64,000 nt of DNA from Lutraria lutraria (Eukaryota; Mollusca; Bivalvia; Venerida; Mactridae). The DNA lies in assembly GCA_964023205.1 (NCBI GenBank), contig OZ026842.1, positions 37,587,501 to 37,651,500 of the forward strand, in the 5' to 3' direction. The position numbers and the translations under genes were made by a program. The notes under the pieces are model-generated. The model saw only the letters and a program-made list of their open reading frames with translations. It was not told the origin of the DNA and did no database searches. Shown here piece after piece: positions 43,601 to 54,805 of this stretch; positions within the stretch are counted from its first letter, which is position 1; every line of letters starts with the position of its first letter.

Positions 43601-43764
43601 TTAATTAAAAAGGAACACCGTCATCCGTATTTGTTTTTCAGAAAAATGCGGAAAACATTGATTGCAAGTTGTACTGGAACGCAATGTTGATTCTAATTGC
43701 ATTACATTTTGTATAATATTTTCTTGAACAACATCTCAGACATTATTTCAATCGAGCTATCAAA

Positions 43765-44684
43765 TTAATGATTGAATGCTTTGCACCAAACATTATAATG
43801 CGTTTTATGCCTTGAACATTTCAATATGCCATCATGCCAGTTATCGGTACAAGTAGCGCTGTCATTTTGTCGAACAAATCCAGCAGTACCGTCAGAAAGC
43901 CAGCCACATTCACACCAGTCAAGCCCCATTTGTCGAGCCTCGAGAAGGTCGTCTTTGGATGCTATGCTGCTTCCACTCGCCTCACATCGTCTCTTTGCAT
44001 CCTCGAAAGTAAGAGTATAATGTTCGCCGTCCATCCCAGTGGCCATGAATACTGTTAAGACATGTGTTAATATATCATATCATTCGGTCACTATATATAA
44101 GGTTCGTGTTTTACTTTATTTGGTATACATCTCGTAAACTATAATAGCATTTTATCCTTAAGTTATGGAATAAAATAACCGAATGTCTGAAATAGTGATA
44201 CGCATTTCTAAAATACTTAAAATATAGGCGACCGAATATAAAAGTTTAGCATTGTGGTATAACTATTTGATGAATTTAAAGTTTCTTCAAATGAAATACC
44301 CATTTTATAAAAAAAATGCTATTTTAAGAACACTATCGCGATTGTGAAAAAAATCTGAGTTATTTTAAACATACCTGCATAGATAATTCGGCATACAGTG
44401 ACCCAGGATGAATATCTTTCACTGTCTGGCCAGAAATACTCGTAGAAATAATCCAGTTTTGAAAGTAAACATGTTTTGCCATTCCATGATATTGTCTGAC
44501 AAAAGAACGATGTCTCCGATTCACAAAAAGCCACGCACATTCCCAGCGTCTTTACTGTCGTTGACTTGTCAATATGACTTGGATGCATATAATAATTTCT
44601 TCTTGTCCCAAATCTTACAAAGGTCGCTTGTCCGACAGACAGACAGGCGCACATACACATTACATAACAATGACTATAAAACAT
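43765..44684 (-). CDS. Secreted PAN/Apple-like plus Link-like protein, paralogue A
   Basis: Two exons on the minus strand, 44375-44684 and 43765-44051, join in phase 1 to give 198 aa. The ATG at 44684 was chosen because it gives a signal peptide (YSHCYVMCMCACLSVGQA) and an exon 1 of 310 nt, exactly as in paralogue B. Exon 1 encodes a PAN/Apple-like module (GMCVAFCE ... FFCQTISWNGKTCLLS ... VCRIIYAG). Exon 2 encodes a Link-like module: HYTLTFEDAKRRCEASG, ARQMGLDWCECGWLSDGTAG and VWCKAF, close to the hyaluronan-binding Link fold (GLDWC.AGWL.DG). Link domains bind glycosaminoglycans and PAN domains bind proteins or sugars, so an extracellular matrix, mucus or lectin-like role is likely. It is divergent from paralogue B, 3.2 kb away. 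Confidence 0.8.
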
Positions 44685-44940
44685 TCTCACTCTCAGTGTT
44701 TGCTTTTCAATGTCTATAACTTTATTGTGCCAAAGCTTTGCAGTCAATGACAAATTCGTGTAAATTTAAGTAATGCTATGGTTTTTCTGAGCATGATTCC
44801 CGCGCATTTAAGCATTTTATTTCAATTCGCACGATATATGTTGATCTTATCAAAGTTGTTTCTGAAACGGAATCGTAAAGTTCTTGAATAATTTCCCTTT
44901 TGACATTAATTCAAGTTTGCAATCGTCCTTAATGGCTTAC
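44685..44940 (-). promoter_or_regulatory. Upstream region of paralogue A, conserved with paralogue B
   Basis: Reading away from the ATG, phrases such as 'gataagatc', 'atgcgcggg' and 'cgaatttgtcattgact' recur in the same order upstream of paralogue B (47635-47896). The shared block marks the duplicated promoter, and its conservation suggests common regulation. Confidence 0.5.
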
Positions 44941-45112
44941 CTATGATATGGTAAATTTTTCAAAGAGGTCTAATGTTGCAGTAATGAAATTCAAAAAGAT
45001 ACTGTGATGAAAGCGTTAACTAGATAAAATCCTTATTCTTACCAAACTTCTACTATTACATTCATTTATTTAACGGCCCATTCGACAGCTATGGTCATTC
45101 CAGAGCCGCCAC

Positions 45113-45146
<34 letters not shown>

Positions 45147-46068
45147 GTGGGAGAGAGAGAGTGAGAGAGAGAGAGAGAGAGGAGATAACATACAGGACCA
45201 TAGTTTAGTTATTAGCATACTAAGTATGCTTACCACGTTGGCAACCAACAAAACAACAATAAACACTATAACTCAGTTAACTAATCTAGAACAGCTGATA
45301 TATATCAAGAGTACACGAGAACATACTCGTATGGTTTAGGATTCTAACTACCAAAATAATTTTCTAAAAATGGGGCTAACAGATTTTGAAAATGTTTGTA
45401 ATAATTGTTACAGGTTTCCATGACAGAAACTTATTTAGCACGAATTCTCTAAAAAACAACAACCCAAATATACAAAACATAGACGAATTATTAATTGGAT
45501 AATTGAGTATAAAATTGCTATTATATTTACATGTATATTATCACTTATCAGAGCTACATTTGTCAATACATAGGTGTGTACTTTGTATGTTATGGTGATC
45601 AGAAAATGCTCTCCATGGAATAAAATATTCTATACTTTTTATTAGAGCCTAGGAACGGTATCCACTTATGTTACTTGTTAGCGCACGGAAAGGTAAACAA
45701 GTGAGTAGGTGGAAAGACCGTTCCTTGGGCCTTATAAAAATGGGACCGAAGGGAAAATTGAGGGTAGGTCGGGTAACCAAACAAACACATTTTTAAGATT
45801 CCCTTAAAACTGCTCCATTATTGATGTCGACCACTTAATACACTTAGTTCCTTATAGATAAAGTAACTTTAAACACTTATTGCAATTAAGTGTTATGTAG
45901 TCTCAAGAGAATAAAACATAGTGTTTGATGTTAAAAGTATTCCATATTTTGTTTAAAATGACGGAATCTAGAATCAAAATAGTTACATATTCTTTGTTGA
46001 AAAGAAGAAAGTCTGTGTATAATGGATTGAGGATCTAATCAGTGCCTTACAATACGAAGTTGGGCTAA
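44941..46068. other. Spacer between the divergent paralogues, left part
   Basis: It holds the GA microsatellite at 45108-45182 and a short inverted repeat near 45650-45735 (aggaacggtatccac with its near complement gtggaaagaccgttcct). No gene is recognised. Confidence 0.5.
45108..45182. repeat. (GA)n microsatellite
   Basis: An imperfect GA tract of about 75 bp. It creates artificial Arg/Glu and Ser/Leu ORFs on the two strands. Confidence 0.9.
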
Positions 46069-46278
46069 TTTGCATGTCTTGATCAGTATTGGCAATATGT
46101 CATTTGGAAATATCGGAAATCGTCGCTTGAAAATAATAATGAGCTAACTCCATTTTTACCATTTGAGAAAAAGGCCAACAAACATTCAGAGTCAATTGAA
46201 AAACTTGAAGAAAGCGTAAAATTGCTAAAACAAGGGCACGAGGAGATAGCTCTATTTAAGACGAATCCAACGATGTAA
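46069..46278 (+). CDS. Orphan coding-like exon or gene fragment, coiled coil
   Basis: The frame is open for 69 codons without an ATG at its start and ends at TAA 46276-46278. Its composition is protein-like rather than AT-driven: YWQYVIWKYRKSS, then a helix with heptad character (SIEKLEESVKLLKQGHEEIA). A possible acceptor lies at ATCAG before 46087. No partner exon was found. It may be the last exon of a small gene or a remnant of a mobile-element protein. Confidence 0.3.
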   Translation, partial: FACLDQYWQYVIWKYRKSSLENNNELTPFLPFEKKANKHSESIEKLEESVKLLKQGHEEIALFKTNPTM

Positions 46279-46789
46279 AAATTTCAAAATCTTCAAAATA
46301 GTAGATAGCTCAATATAAGATTCGGGCGACGAAATGTAGATAAACAGAATAGTGTTTGATCAGCAAAATCCGTCGGTTATTTTTTTTAACAAACCCGTAT
46401 GTCATTTTTTCTCATTTTGAGAAAATCGCATTTAAAGTTTGGCGTAAATATTTGTGGAATTAGGAGATCTAGATGCAAGTAAGTACGGTCATTGTACAGA
46501 GTTCATTGAGACAAAGAAAAAGATTCCAAAATAACAATAATGCCAAAAATTGAGTTACGGGGTAATATAACTCAAAGTAGCATAAATAAATATGCAAACA
46601 ACATATACACATATAATAGGAATTTTAAACTCAATTATCCAAATGAACTACAAGATACCACCGTGCTTAAAACAGTGTAATTACATCTATGTGTACATGC
46701 AAGTGCTTGGACATAACTTATTCACAACATTGTCACTTTATACACTGTATATTTAGTATTTATGTCATTCTTGCGTAGCATTTCGAGTA

Positions 46790-46980
46790 CAGTGCAACCT
46801 CTCCATGGCAACATTCTTTGGGAGCAGCAAAATAATGTTTTTTTTGTTGTGAGGTTGGCGCTGTAGAGAGGTTTAATTAATAGTAAACTGTTAATAGTGC
46901 AGTGGAAATAGCATGCTTTTGCAATGTTGCAGGGGGGTTGTTGCTCAAGTGAGGGCCGCTTTGGAGCTGTATGTACTGTA
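46790..46980. repeat. MITE of the 'caacctctcc' family, copy 3
   Basis: It runs 'agtgcaacctctccatggca' through 'gtagagaggtttaattaata' to 'gagggccgctttggagctgt', as in the copies at 8799 and 14949. Confidence 0.6.
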
Positions 46981-47634
46981 AGATTGAAGACGGGAACCAG
47001 ACCAATGGCTGCGAAACGTTAGGAAATTTTAGGCTTTGTAAGTCCGATTTCTATTGGCTATTGGTCTCCGGCTTTTCAGATTTACTGAAACTCGGAACGC
47101 TCGGTGTTCTAAGTGTGTTCATGTTGTTTTGGTAGTTAATTCCTAACGTAATACTGAAGCGAGCCTGCATAATATAGTATATCAGATGTACACAGTCGTA
47201 TTCTATGACCTTGTTTTTCATATAAGGTATTTTAGGGTTATAATCAGGTGTTTTAAATATTAGCATTCATTACAATGTTCACCATCACAGGTAAGTCCGT
47301 TACTACATCCTGTGATTGGGATCACAGCAGACTGACAACGTTTTTATTCGTAGTGTGAATTAAAGATACAAGTCGTGTCCAGGTAATGCGATGTTAAAGT
47401 TTCAAAAGTTCATTTGACCGGGGCGATTAAAGTGTGGTGGTTAACCGTCGAAACAAATGGTTAAATTAAAAGCAATAACAAGTGACGGATTTTCCTCGCG
47501 TAGTGTGAACCAAATGTCCTTGAAACTGATGCATTTTCAATACTGCGCAATTATTAGTTCAACCAGTAATTGCAGAAGTTTGGAAAAATAATCTTATGCT
47601 TTCAATACGGTATACATTTGGGATGACTTTATTG

Positions 47635-47896
47635 CAAAGCAAGGCATTAAGAACGATTGCTAATTATAACTAATGTCACAAGGCAACTTATGAAATAATT
47701 ATACACTTTCGTTTCGAAAAGAACTCTGATAAGATCATCGTGGATTATGCGAAATTGAATTAAGTGCGAAGATGCGCGGAAAGATGCACAGAAAACTTAA
47801 AGTGAAGCTTATCATTACATGAATTTGTTATTGACTTCATAGCTTCAGAATAGTGAAGATTAATAAAGAATTGGAAGCATACATTAATGGCAAATA
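47635..47896 (+). promoter_or_regulatory. Upstream region of paralogue B, conserved with paralogue A
   Basis: Shared phrases in order: 'gcattaagaacgattgc', 'ctctgataagatcat', 'gcgaaattgaa', 'gatgcgcggaaagatg' and 'tgaatttgttattgact', ending at the ATG. Homology to 44685-44940 shows that the gene duplication included its promoter. Confidence 0.5.
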
Positions 47897-49426
47897 ATGT
47901 CTAATATTCACTTTTATTTGATATACGTATGCGCCTATCTTTGCGTCGGACAAGCGACTTTTGTAAGTTTTCTGGTAAGAACAAACTATGTATTGGCTAC
48001 CAAACGAATTGATAAGTTTACGACAGCCAAGACACTTGGAATGTGCGTGAATCTGTGTGAGATAGAGACATCGTTCTTATGTCAGACGTGTTCATGGAAT
48101 GGGGAAACATGTTTACTTTCGAAAACTGAGCGTTTTTTCGAGTATTTTTGGCCAGACAGTGAAAACTATTCAACCTGGATTACTGCATGTCGAATCCTTT
48201 ATGCAGGTATGTATATAGCATGATTTCATTGCAATTATGAACATTTTTATCATAATCGCAATATTGTTCTTAAATAGCAATTTGTTGTAAAATGTATATT
48301 TTGTTAAGTTTTATCAAACAGGGATGGAACGTTTCAAAGACGTTCTTTCCCTAATTCAAATAGGATCATTTGATATTAAAAGCATTATATTTCCTACTCA
48401 AAGCGTTATATTTTCTATTCAAAAAGTGATATTTGATATAGGAAGTGTTAGATTCATAATCCTAGTGATATATATTCCTTATTCAAATAGTGATACTCTG
48501 GTAGTTGTGTTTGATATAGTATATTCTATTTCTTATTCAAATAGTGATATTTGATATTGAAAGCGTTATATTTGTTATTCAAATATAGGTATTTGATATT
48601 TAAAATGTTATTTTTCTCATTCAACTACGGTGACAATTAATATAACAATACTACATTTCTAATAAAGAAATAGAGATATTCGAATGACACTGTTTTTATT
48701 ACTATTCTGATATTAGATAATAAATAATAAAGATGATTTTTAAAAGAGGTGTTAGCAATGAAAGTGACACATATTCATAATGGTAGAGTGTTAGAATAAG
48801 GATAATGTTTTTGTTTAACTTAACGTAAAAAATGTTTGTTCTTGGTTAGGTGCTCATTAAAAATAGGATCGGTAGGCTGGGGCTGTATGGATCTCGCATG
48901 TTCATTTCCTAGGACCTGATAAAAGTCTCGGATCGCGGGGGAATATAAGAGTCGGCAAGAGAACCAGAAACAAGCCATTGATTTCTTTGCCACTCATTGC
49001 ACGCCATACGCAAGACGTAAACATATTCAGCCCGTGAACATCAACAACAAAATGGCGGCCTGTCTATTACGTCTGAGGCATTTTCTTCAGACAAACACCG
49101 ATGAGTTCCGAATGCTTTAGAATATAGCATCTATTATTTCAGTATTCATGGCAACTGGGGTGGACGGCGGACATTATACTCTTACTTTCGAGGATGCAAA
49201 GACACGATGTGCGGCGAGTGGAAGCAACATAGCATCTAGAGAAGACCTTCTCGAGGCTCGACAAATGGGGCTTGATTGGTGTGAGTGTGGCTGGCTTTCT
49301 GACGGTACTGCTGGATTTGTGCTACAGACAGAAAACCTTGCTTGTGCAGACGTCTGGACCGATAAAATTATAAAGTGTAAAGTCGCAGCCTATTACAATG
49401 TCTGGTGTAAAGCATTCGTACAATAA
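47897..49426 (+). CDS. Secreted PAN/Apple-like plus Link-like protein, paralogue B
   Basis: Two exons, 47897-48206 and 49143-49426, join in phase 1 to give 197 aa. The start MSNIHFYLIYVCAYLCVGQA is a signal peptide. The PAN/Apple-like module has GMCVNLCE, FLCQTCSWNGETCLLS and ACRILYAG. The Link-like module has HYTLTFEDAKTRCAASG, ARQMGLDWCECGWLSDGTAG and VWCKAF. Intron 1 is 936 bp against 323 bp in paralogue A, enlarged partly by a minisatellite. Both reading frames are intact. A poly(A) signal follows at 49645. Function is as for paralogue A: a secreted glycan- or protein-binding factor, by family. Confidence 0.8.
48330..48600. repeat. Minisatellite in intron 1 of paralogue B
   Basis: Imperfect units of about 35-40 bp contain 'gatatttgatattgaaagcg' and 'ttatattt', then 'tattcaaa'. 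Unit borders drift, and the array ends in plain AT-rich DNA. Confidence 0.6.
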
Positions 49427-49644
49427 CGAGGCTTAAACGACAGTTCAATTTAATTTAACTATTTGCTGTCATTGAAACGAGTATACCCGTTCTTGACAAA
49501 TCCCTGCATAATTGCCTACGTGATTAGTATACACGTTTGGGAATTGGCTAAATATAAGCTTCCATTTCTTAAAGAAAATGCTGACACAATGGTGCACATT
49601 GTTACGATGACATAATTATACAACTATAATACAATTAATGATAT

Positions 49645-49650
49645 AATAAA
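49645..49650 (+). terminator. AATAAA poly(A) signal of paralogue B
   Basis: AATAAA lies about 220 nt after the TAA stop, in the expected range for a short 3' UTR. Confidence 0.4.
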
Positions 49651-50627
49651 AACACAAGAATTTGACAGCAAATTAATTTGTCTATGTAATAACTATGTAA
49701 TAGATCTAGATAATTATATGTTTTGTAAAAATAGGGAGGACATTGATATCTTAGGTATTTCCTTTTTTGTTGTAATTGAAAAAAATGCCCACTGATTACA
49801 TAGTAGTCATCTCTTTGTTTCTGTAATGAAAGCCCTCCTCCTAAGTTCTAGCATTCTGCTAAATATGGGGTGCAATAAAGCATCCACGGTATTCATATAA
49901 AACAGATACATGTATACGGAAATCCATGATGTTTCACGAATGGACATCAGCTAATGAAGCAGTTCATCCGAATTGACCAATCAAAGCGCCGGATTCAGTC
50001 TTTGATGGAATGAAAGATGGAACGGTTGCCAGTTTAGATTGGTTTCTAACGGTGAACCCATACATTCATTTTGAAATCATACGGGACTGACACAATTTTT
50101 TTTCGAAACATAAGTGTCTATGCATATAATTATATAAATACAAGGGGTTTTACTCCAAACTCGGCCTTAAACTGACACACGCAAAAAGTTGCCCACAATT
50201 TGAACAAATGTCATTATATCAATATTTTTGTAAGAAAATCGTATTGCCATACTATGCCAAACATAAAAAAACACAACTTCCAACAATTCATATGAACGGT
50301 AATTATTTTATAAACGTTTTCTTTCAGCAAAAGTGTCTAAACTCCAATCGCGAACAAACGCGCTATAATCCAGAAGCAATGTTTACGAGTTAATAATGCA
50401 TGCATGAAGAATACGATTCGATAGACTAACTTATTTTTTATCTCTCGCCGCCAGCTTTCTTTTTCTGAATCGATGAACATGAAGAAAATCAGATCAACAT
50501 TAACTTGCCGACAATATTTCGTCGCAGTCAACTTTGCTACCGAAGTAACTTTCACAATGAGCGTTCTGATTGGCCGTTCAACATTTAACGACCAATCAGA
50601 ATACTCGTTACGTACGTGATATTTGGT
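49651..50627. other. Non-coding stretch
   Basis: No gene or clear repeat was recognised. Confidence 0.4.
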
Positions 50628-50905
50628 TGTAATGAGATGGTTGTGTTGTTGAGATTGTCGTATTTTTTAGATGGTTGTATTGTTCAGATGGTCGTATTGT
50701 TGATAAGGCTACACATATTGATTCGGTGGTCGTATTATTGAAATGGTTGTATTGTTGAGATGGTTGTATTGTTGATATGTTCGTATTGTTGATGTGTTCG
50801 TATTGTTGAGATAGTCGTTTTGTTGAGATTGTCGTATTGTCGAGATGGTCGTATTTTTTGATAGTCGTATTGTTGAGGTGGTCGTATTGTTTATGTGGTC
50901 GCTTA
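50628..50905. repeat. 18-bp minisatellite (cgtattgttgagatggtt)n
   Basis: About 14 imperfect 18-bp units, interrupted near 50700-50730. The array ends at 'gtggtcgcttagcgatgtttcactgta', which looks like a pogo-type transposon end (cagtgaaacatcgctaagcg read in reverse), so it may lie in such an element. The minus-strand ORF here is a product of the repeat. Confidence 0.7.
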
Positions 50906-51188
50906 GCGATGTTTCACTGTACATATTCTCTCTAAACTGGCTTCCCCTCTAAACTAGCCAAATGTTCTTGTCCCGGAGCTGAACGGTTTAACGAGTTTCT
51001 GTGTCATATTATTGAATGGTTTTCAATTTTATATTGTTCGTCCTATGAGGAAGAATATTGACACTGAGTTTGAAAATATTGTCCTCTTGTACACTTTATA
51101 AATATGTCTACATATACTCATTGAATTTAAAAACTGTGCACTGAGAATAGTTGTCTAAATGATAGAAAAAATAAACCAAGATAGAAAT

Positions 51189-51264
51189 CGAGGGCTCAGC
51201 GCAACACTGTCGTAACTTGTTCTTATTTCAATAAGAGTTACAACACTGTTGCGCTGAACCCTCG
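51189..51264. repeat. 76-bp foldback MITE, copy 2
   Basis: Arms cgagggctcagcgcaacac and gttgcgctgaaccctcg pair almost perfectly. The tetranucleotide aaat on both sides may be the target duplication. Sister copy at 34235-34310. Confidence 0.65.
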
Positions 51265-51490
51265 AAATTGACTTTGTTATCATGTTTCTTTGATCGAACA
51301 TTTTGTTGGGTGTTAAATTTGATGGTACAGTCAAGCGTCTTTCCCAGAAAGGGTAAAAAATACATGTCACACAATTAATAGCGCTTGCACAGTTTTCAAA
51401 TTACGTGAGTATGTTTCATCTATAATCGAATTAATTTGGATTATACAACAAAAAACACAAATATACGAACTAGTATTATTATTTCATTTG

Positions 51491-51525
51491 TCTACGTTTC
51501 GGCGCAACCGCCTTTATCAAGACAT
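51491..51525 (-). ncRNA. Degenerate hammerhead-ribozyme-like motif of a Penelope-like element
   Basis: Read on the minus strand, 'cttgataaaggcg' - 'gttg' - 'cgccgaaacg' has the layout of a minimal hammerhead core: a CUGAUGA-like box (here CUUGAUAA, two differences), a GGCG/CGCC stem, then GAAAC. Hammerhead motifs are known in the pseudo-LTRs of Penelope-like elements. This one lies about 210 bp beyond the stop codon of such an element on the same strand. The altered core is probably inactive. Confidence 0.4.
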
Positions 51526-51734
51526 AACAATACAATAATAAAATAACGGACGTTACGTCATAATGATTATCATATTAAACGTAACGTAAAAATGCGGGAA
51601 TGCGTGCAGTGCAATAACAAAATGTAATTAGTATTACGCTTTCGGATTTAAGAAATACAAATATATCCTATAGTAATATATGATATAAAAAAAGCAAAAA
51701 TAGGACACAACGAAAGCGAAACTAAACTACATAG

Positions 51735-52502
51735 TTATTCTTTAACATTAAATAGAACTTTCGAATTTAAACCATTAGGATAAAGAGTTTTGAGTTTATA
51801 AATCCAAAAGGTTTCTTTACAAAGGCGATTTATATTATTTTTAACGATATCAATAGGCATAAAAGAAAAATCTGCCAATTTATGAGAAGTGTCATTAAAA
51901 TGTGCTGCAACCAAAGAGGAAAAAGCAGGATCTGTAAAGTTACAAATATCATATCTATGACTATTCATACGTTTAGAAACGTTTTGTGTAGTCTGCCCAA
52001 CATATTGTTTTTTACATCTTTGACAGGTAATCAAATATATAACGTTCTTAGTTTTACAGTTAGTATCAACACGTAATTGAAAGTTTTCGCCTGTGACTGA
52101 ACTAGAAAAATCCGAACTATTGTTGATAGATTTGCAGTGAGTACATCTAGTACTACCACAACTTCCAGACGAGTGAATGTTTTGGTCCGTTTTAGAAATA
52201 TTTGTACTTGTTAAATAGTCATGAAGGCTTTTTGGTCGTCTGAAAGCTAATATAGGTTTAAAGAATTTATGAATATTTTTCACAGTACAACTTGATGACA
52301 AACTCAAAAGGTCCCAATATTTATTGATTGTTGCACCAATGTCAGGAAGCGACGGATTGTAGGTCATTGTGAACGGTATAACACGTGCCTTTTCTTGTGA
52401 AGATTGCTGCAAAGCGTCCTCCTGCGACATCCGTGAAACTTTTTCAAATCCATCTTTGATGACGGAGTCCGGGTAATCCCTGTCCTTGAAATAACTTTTT
52501 TT
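51735..52502 (-). mobile_element. 5'-truncated Penelope-like retroelement with GIY-YIG domain
   Basis: The minus-strand frame to the stop at 51735 encodes 231 residues from ATG 52430, and the frame stays open upstream to a stop at 52503-52505 next to an A9 run. Residues about 90-231 form the GIY-YIG endonuclease: NVIYLITCQRCKKQYVGQT, SKRMNSHR, a conserved His in AAHFNDTSH and ETFWIYKLKTLYPNGLN. A CxxxxCxxC cluster (CGSTRCTHC) precedes it, as in Penelope elements. The reverse transcriptase is almost wholly missing; only its C-terminal approach remains. The A9 run coincides with the loss of frame, and similar wording continues upstream in another frame. It is a dead, truncated copy. Confidence 0.8.
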
Positions 52503-52559
52503 TTATATCATCTATAATCGGAAATTGGTCTTGATTAAAAGAAGAAAAACACCGTCGAC

Positions 52560-53729
52560 TAAATTATAGTCTAAGATGAAATCTTAATGTGTTATGTAAA
52601 TCTAGAATAAGGAAGATAATGTTCAACAGAATCAATTTAAGTCGCACTTATCAAACATTATCAGTCAGTATTATGTGATGTATATATGTATCACTGTTAT
52701 ATTTATAACTATGATAGGTAACACACCAATAATGTGAAACATTGTAGACGCTACTTATGATTAATATCCACAACAACTAGTAACAATGGTACAGTCACAA
52801 TAATCAGACTCTTGCTAGAAATGTAAACCTAATCTGATATTTAATGAAGAAACGTTCAAAAGATCCACTAGTTGTCAGTCAGACCTGAACAAATTATTTG
52901 CATGCTAAGATGCATTAAAAGTTTGTGTTTATCATGTTTGTTTATCATGTTGTCTTTACTGACTGTGTACCAGTGGCCAGATAAAAATGCAACATTATTG
53001 ACTGTTATTTTACCAATTTTAAAGATTCATTATAACACCAAAGTCTCTGGAAACAATTCCAGCTAACTTTCATTGTTTCTTGTTGTATTAAAATGTTGCT
53101 CTCTTGTTACCTAGAAATTACTTTCTTAAGTTTCAGTCGTCCAATTCGATATTATAGAAAGTTGGACACATTCAGTTTGTGCCATCTTTTGTAATTAGAT
53201 GCATTATGTAATTGTTTTATTTGTTTTTAACTATTAATATTTGCACATCATTTCTATTTCACGGAAAGGTTGTTTAATGAAAGAATTGTTTAAAAAAAGG
53301 AAATCTTACTTATTCTGACAAGTACATGTATACATGTACCACAGAAATATCATGTTGTATGTTTACTTATGTTATATATCAAAGTTAAAACTAAGAAAAA
53401 TGCAAAGTTCATAATTATGTTTATTGTACAATACATGCATTGTAAAAGTATTTACAAGAATAAGATCAAAATAATGAACAATGAAGTACACACAATTATT
53501 TGTTACTGCATAAATGATATCACTGTAGACAAAACAATTGAGCAGACTGTAGGCCTTCATATCAAGAAAACTTTCATTTTTTAAATTAATTAACGGAAAA
53601 ATTCTGTATAATGTTATTATACAACATACATATACATTATATAATATCAATGCAAAAGTAAAAAACAAAACAAATTAAAAAAAAAAAAATTCACAATAAA
53701 TCACCAAAAAATGCAAAACTAGAAGCCCA
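52560..53729. other. Non-coding AT-rich DNA
   Basis: No coding region or clear repeat is recognised. Short ORFs on both strands near 53370-53670 overlap each other and are Ile/Phe-rich. Confidence 0.5.
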
Positions 53730-54605
53730 AGGGCAACATGTCGAGCCCCGGTTTAGCCAGCTTGTGATCTTGACCTTTGAACTACAAGTATGGGTGATAT
53801 TCATGACACATCATTTCATTGAAGTAAACTTTTATAAATACCAATTTATTTAAAAATCCTTGAATGCAAACAGAAGTTACAGCCCAGACAAGGAAAATAT
53901 ATTTGACCGAATGTGTAATCTTGACCTATAAAAATCTGGGTGTTGCCCAAGACACATGGTCGCATTGTATTATGGCAAGTCATTTTTAATTCAATGCATA
54001 AGGGAGACACAGCCCTGACAAGGTGTATAATTTTTTATGTTTGACCTCTAAGTGTGACCTTGACCTTTGAGCTAAAGACCTTGATCTTACGCACTGCACA
54101 CCGCCTCATGGTGTTTTACAATTATGCCAAGTTATCTTAAAAAGTTTCTATGCATAAGGGAGATACAGCCCGGACAAGGTGTATAATGCTCATTTTTGAT
54201 TTTTGACCTCTAAGTGTGACCTTGACCTTTGAGCTAGAGATCTGGATTTTGCGCACTGCACACCGCCTCATGGTGTTTAACAATTATGCCAAGTTATCTT
54301 AAAAAGTTTCTATGCATAAGGGAGATACAGCCCGGACAAGCTCTATAATGCTCATTTTTGACGTTTGACCTCTAAGTGTGACCTTGACCTTTGAGCTAGA
54401 GACCTGGATTTTGCGCACTGCACATCGTCACATGGTGTTTAACAATTATGCCAAGTTATTTTAAAAAGTGTCAATGCATAAGGGAGATACAGCCCGGACA
54501 AGGATCCGGACGGACACACTAACTCACTCACTAATAACTAACGTACAGACACGCAACCGCCATTGTGGCGACTATGTCGAGCTCACCGCAGGCGGGCTCG
54601 ACAAA
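53730..54605. repeat. Tandem array with 162-bp units in a larger element
   Basis: Units repeat at 54053, 54215 and 54377 (start 'tgtgaccttgacctttgag'), an exact 162-bp period, with two more diverged units before them. The phrases 'gggagatacagccc', 'ggacaagg' and 'caattatgccaagtta' recur. The array is bracketed by 'gtcgagcccc' at about 53740 and by a terminal hairpin 'gtcgagctcaccgcaggcgggctcgac' near 54577-54601, so it appears to be one mobile unit. A similar but smaller block lies at 38560-38885. Confidence 0.75.
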
Positions 54606-54805
54606 AAACAAACTTTTTTGTTCGAATTTTGCATTTCTTTCATTTTGTAGGAAATGACCTAATTAAGAAAATGAATGGCCACATGACATGTTTGCGTTGA
54701 GAAATAAAAAAGTGAATTTCGGCCATTTTGTTGACGCGTTCATTAAAGTCGCTTATTAAGTCAATTTTTTACATGAAATGTTTACAAAAACATAATAAAA
54801 AATAT

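Noticed and set aside
43826..44058. Plus-strand ORFs of 64 and 74 aa
   Set aside because: They are antisense to the Link-like exon of paralogue A.
45091..45339. Arg/Glu-rich and Ser/Leu-rich ORFs
   Set aside because: Direct products of the (GA)n microsatellite.
48324..48554. 76-aa Ile/Ser-rich ORF
   Set aside because: It is the minisatellite in the intron of paralogue B read in one frame.
50709..50924. 71-aa ORF with NNTTISTIR-type repeats
   Set aside because: Translation of the 18-bp minisatellite; no start context or homology signal.
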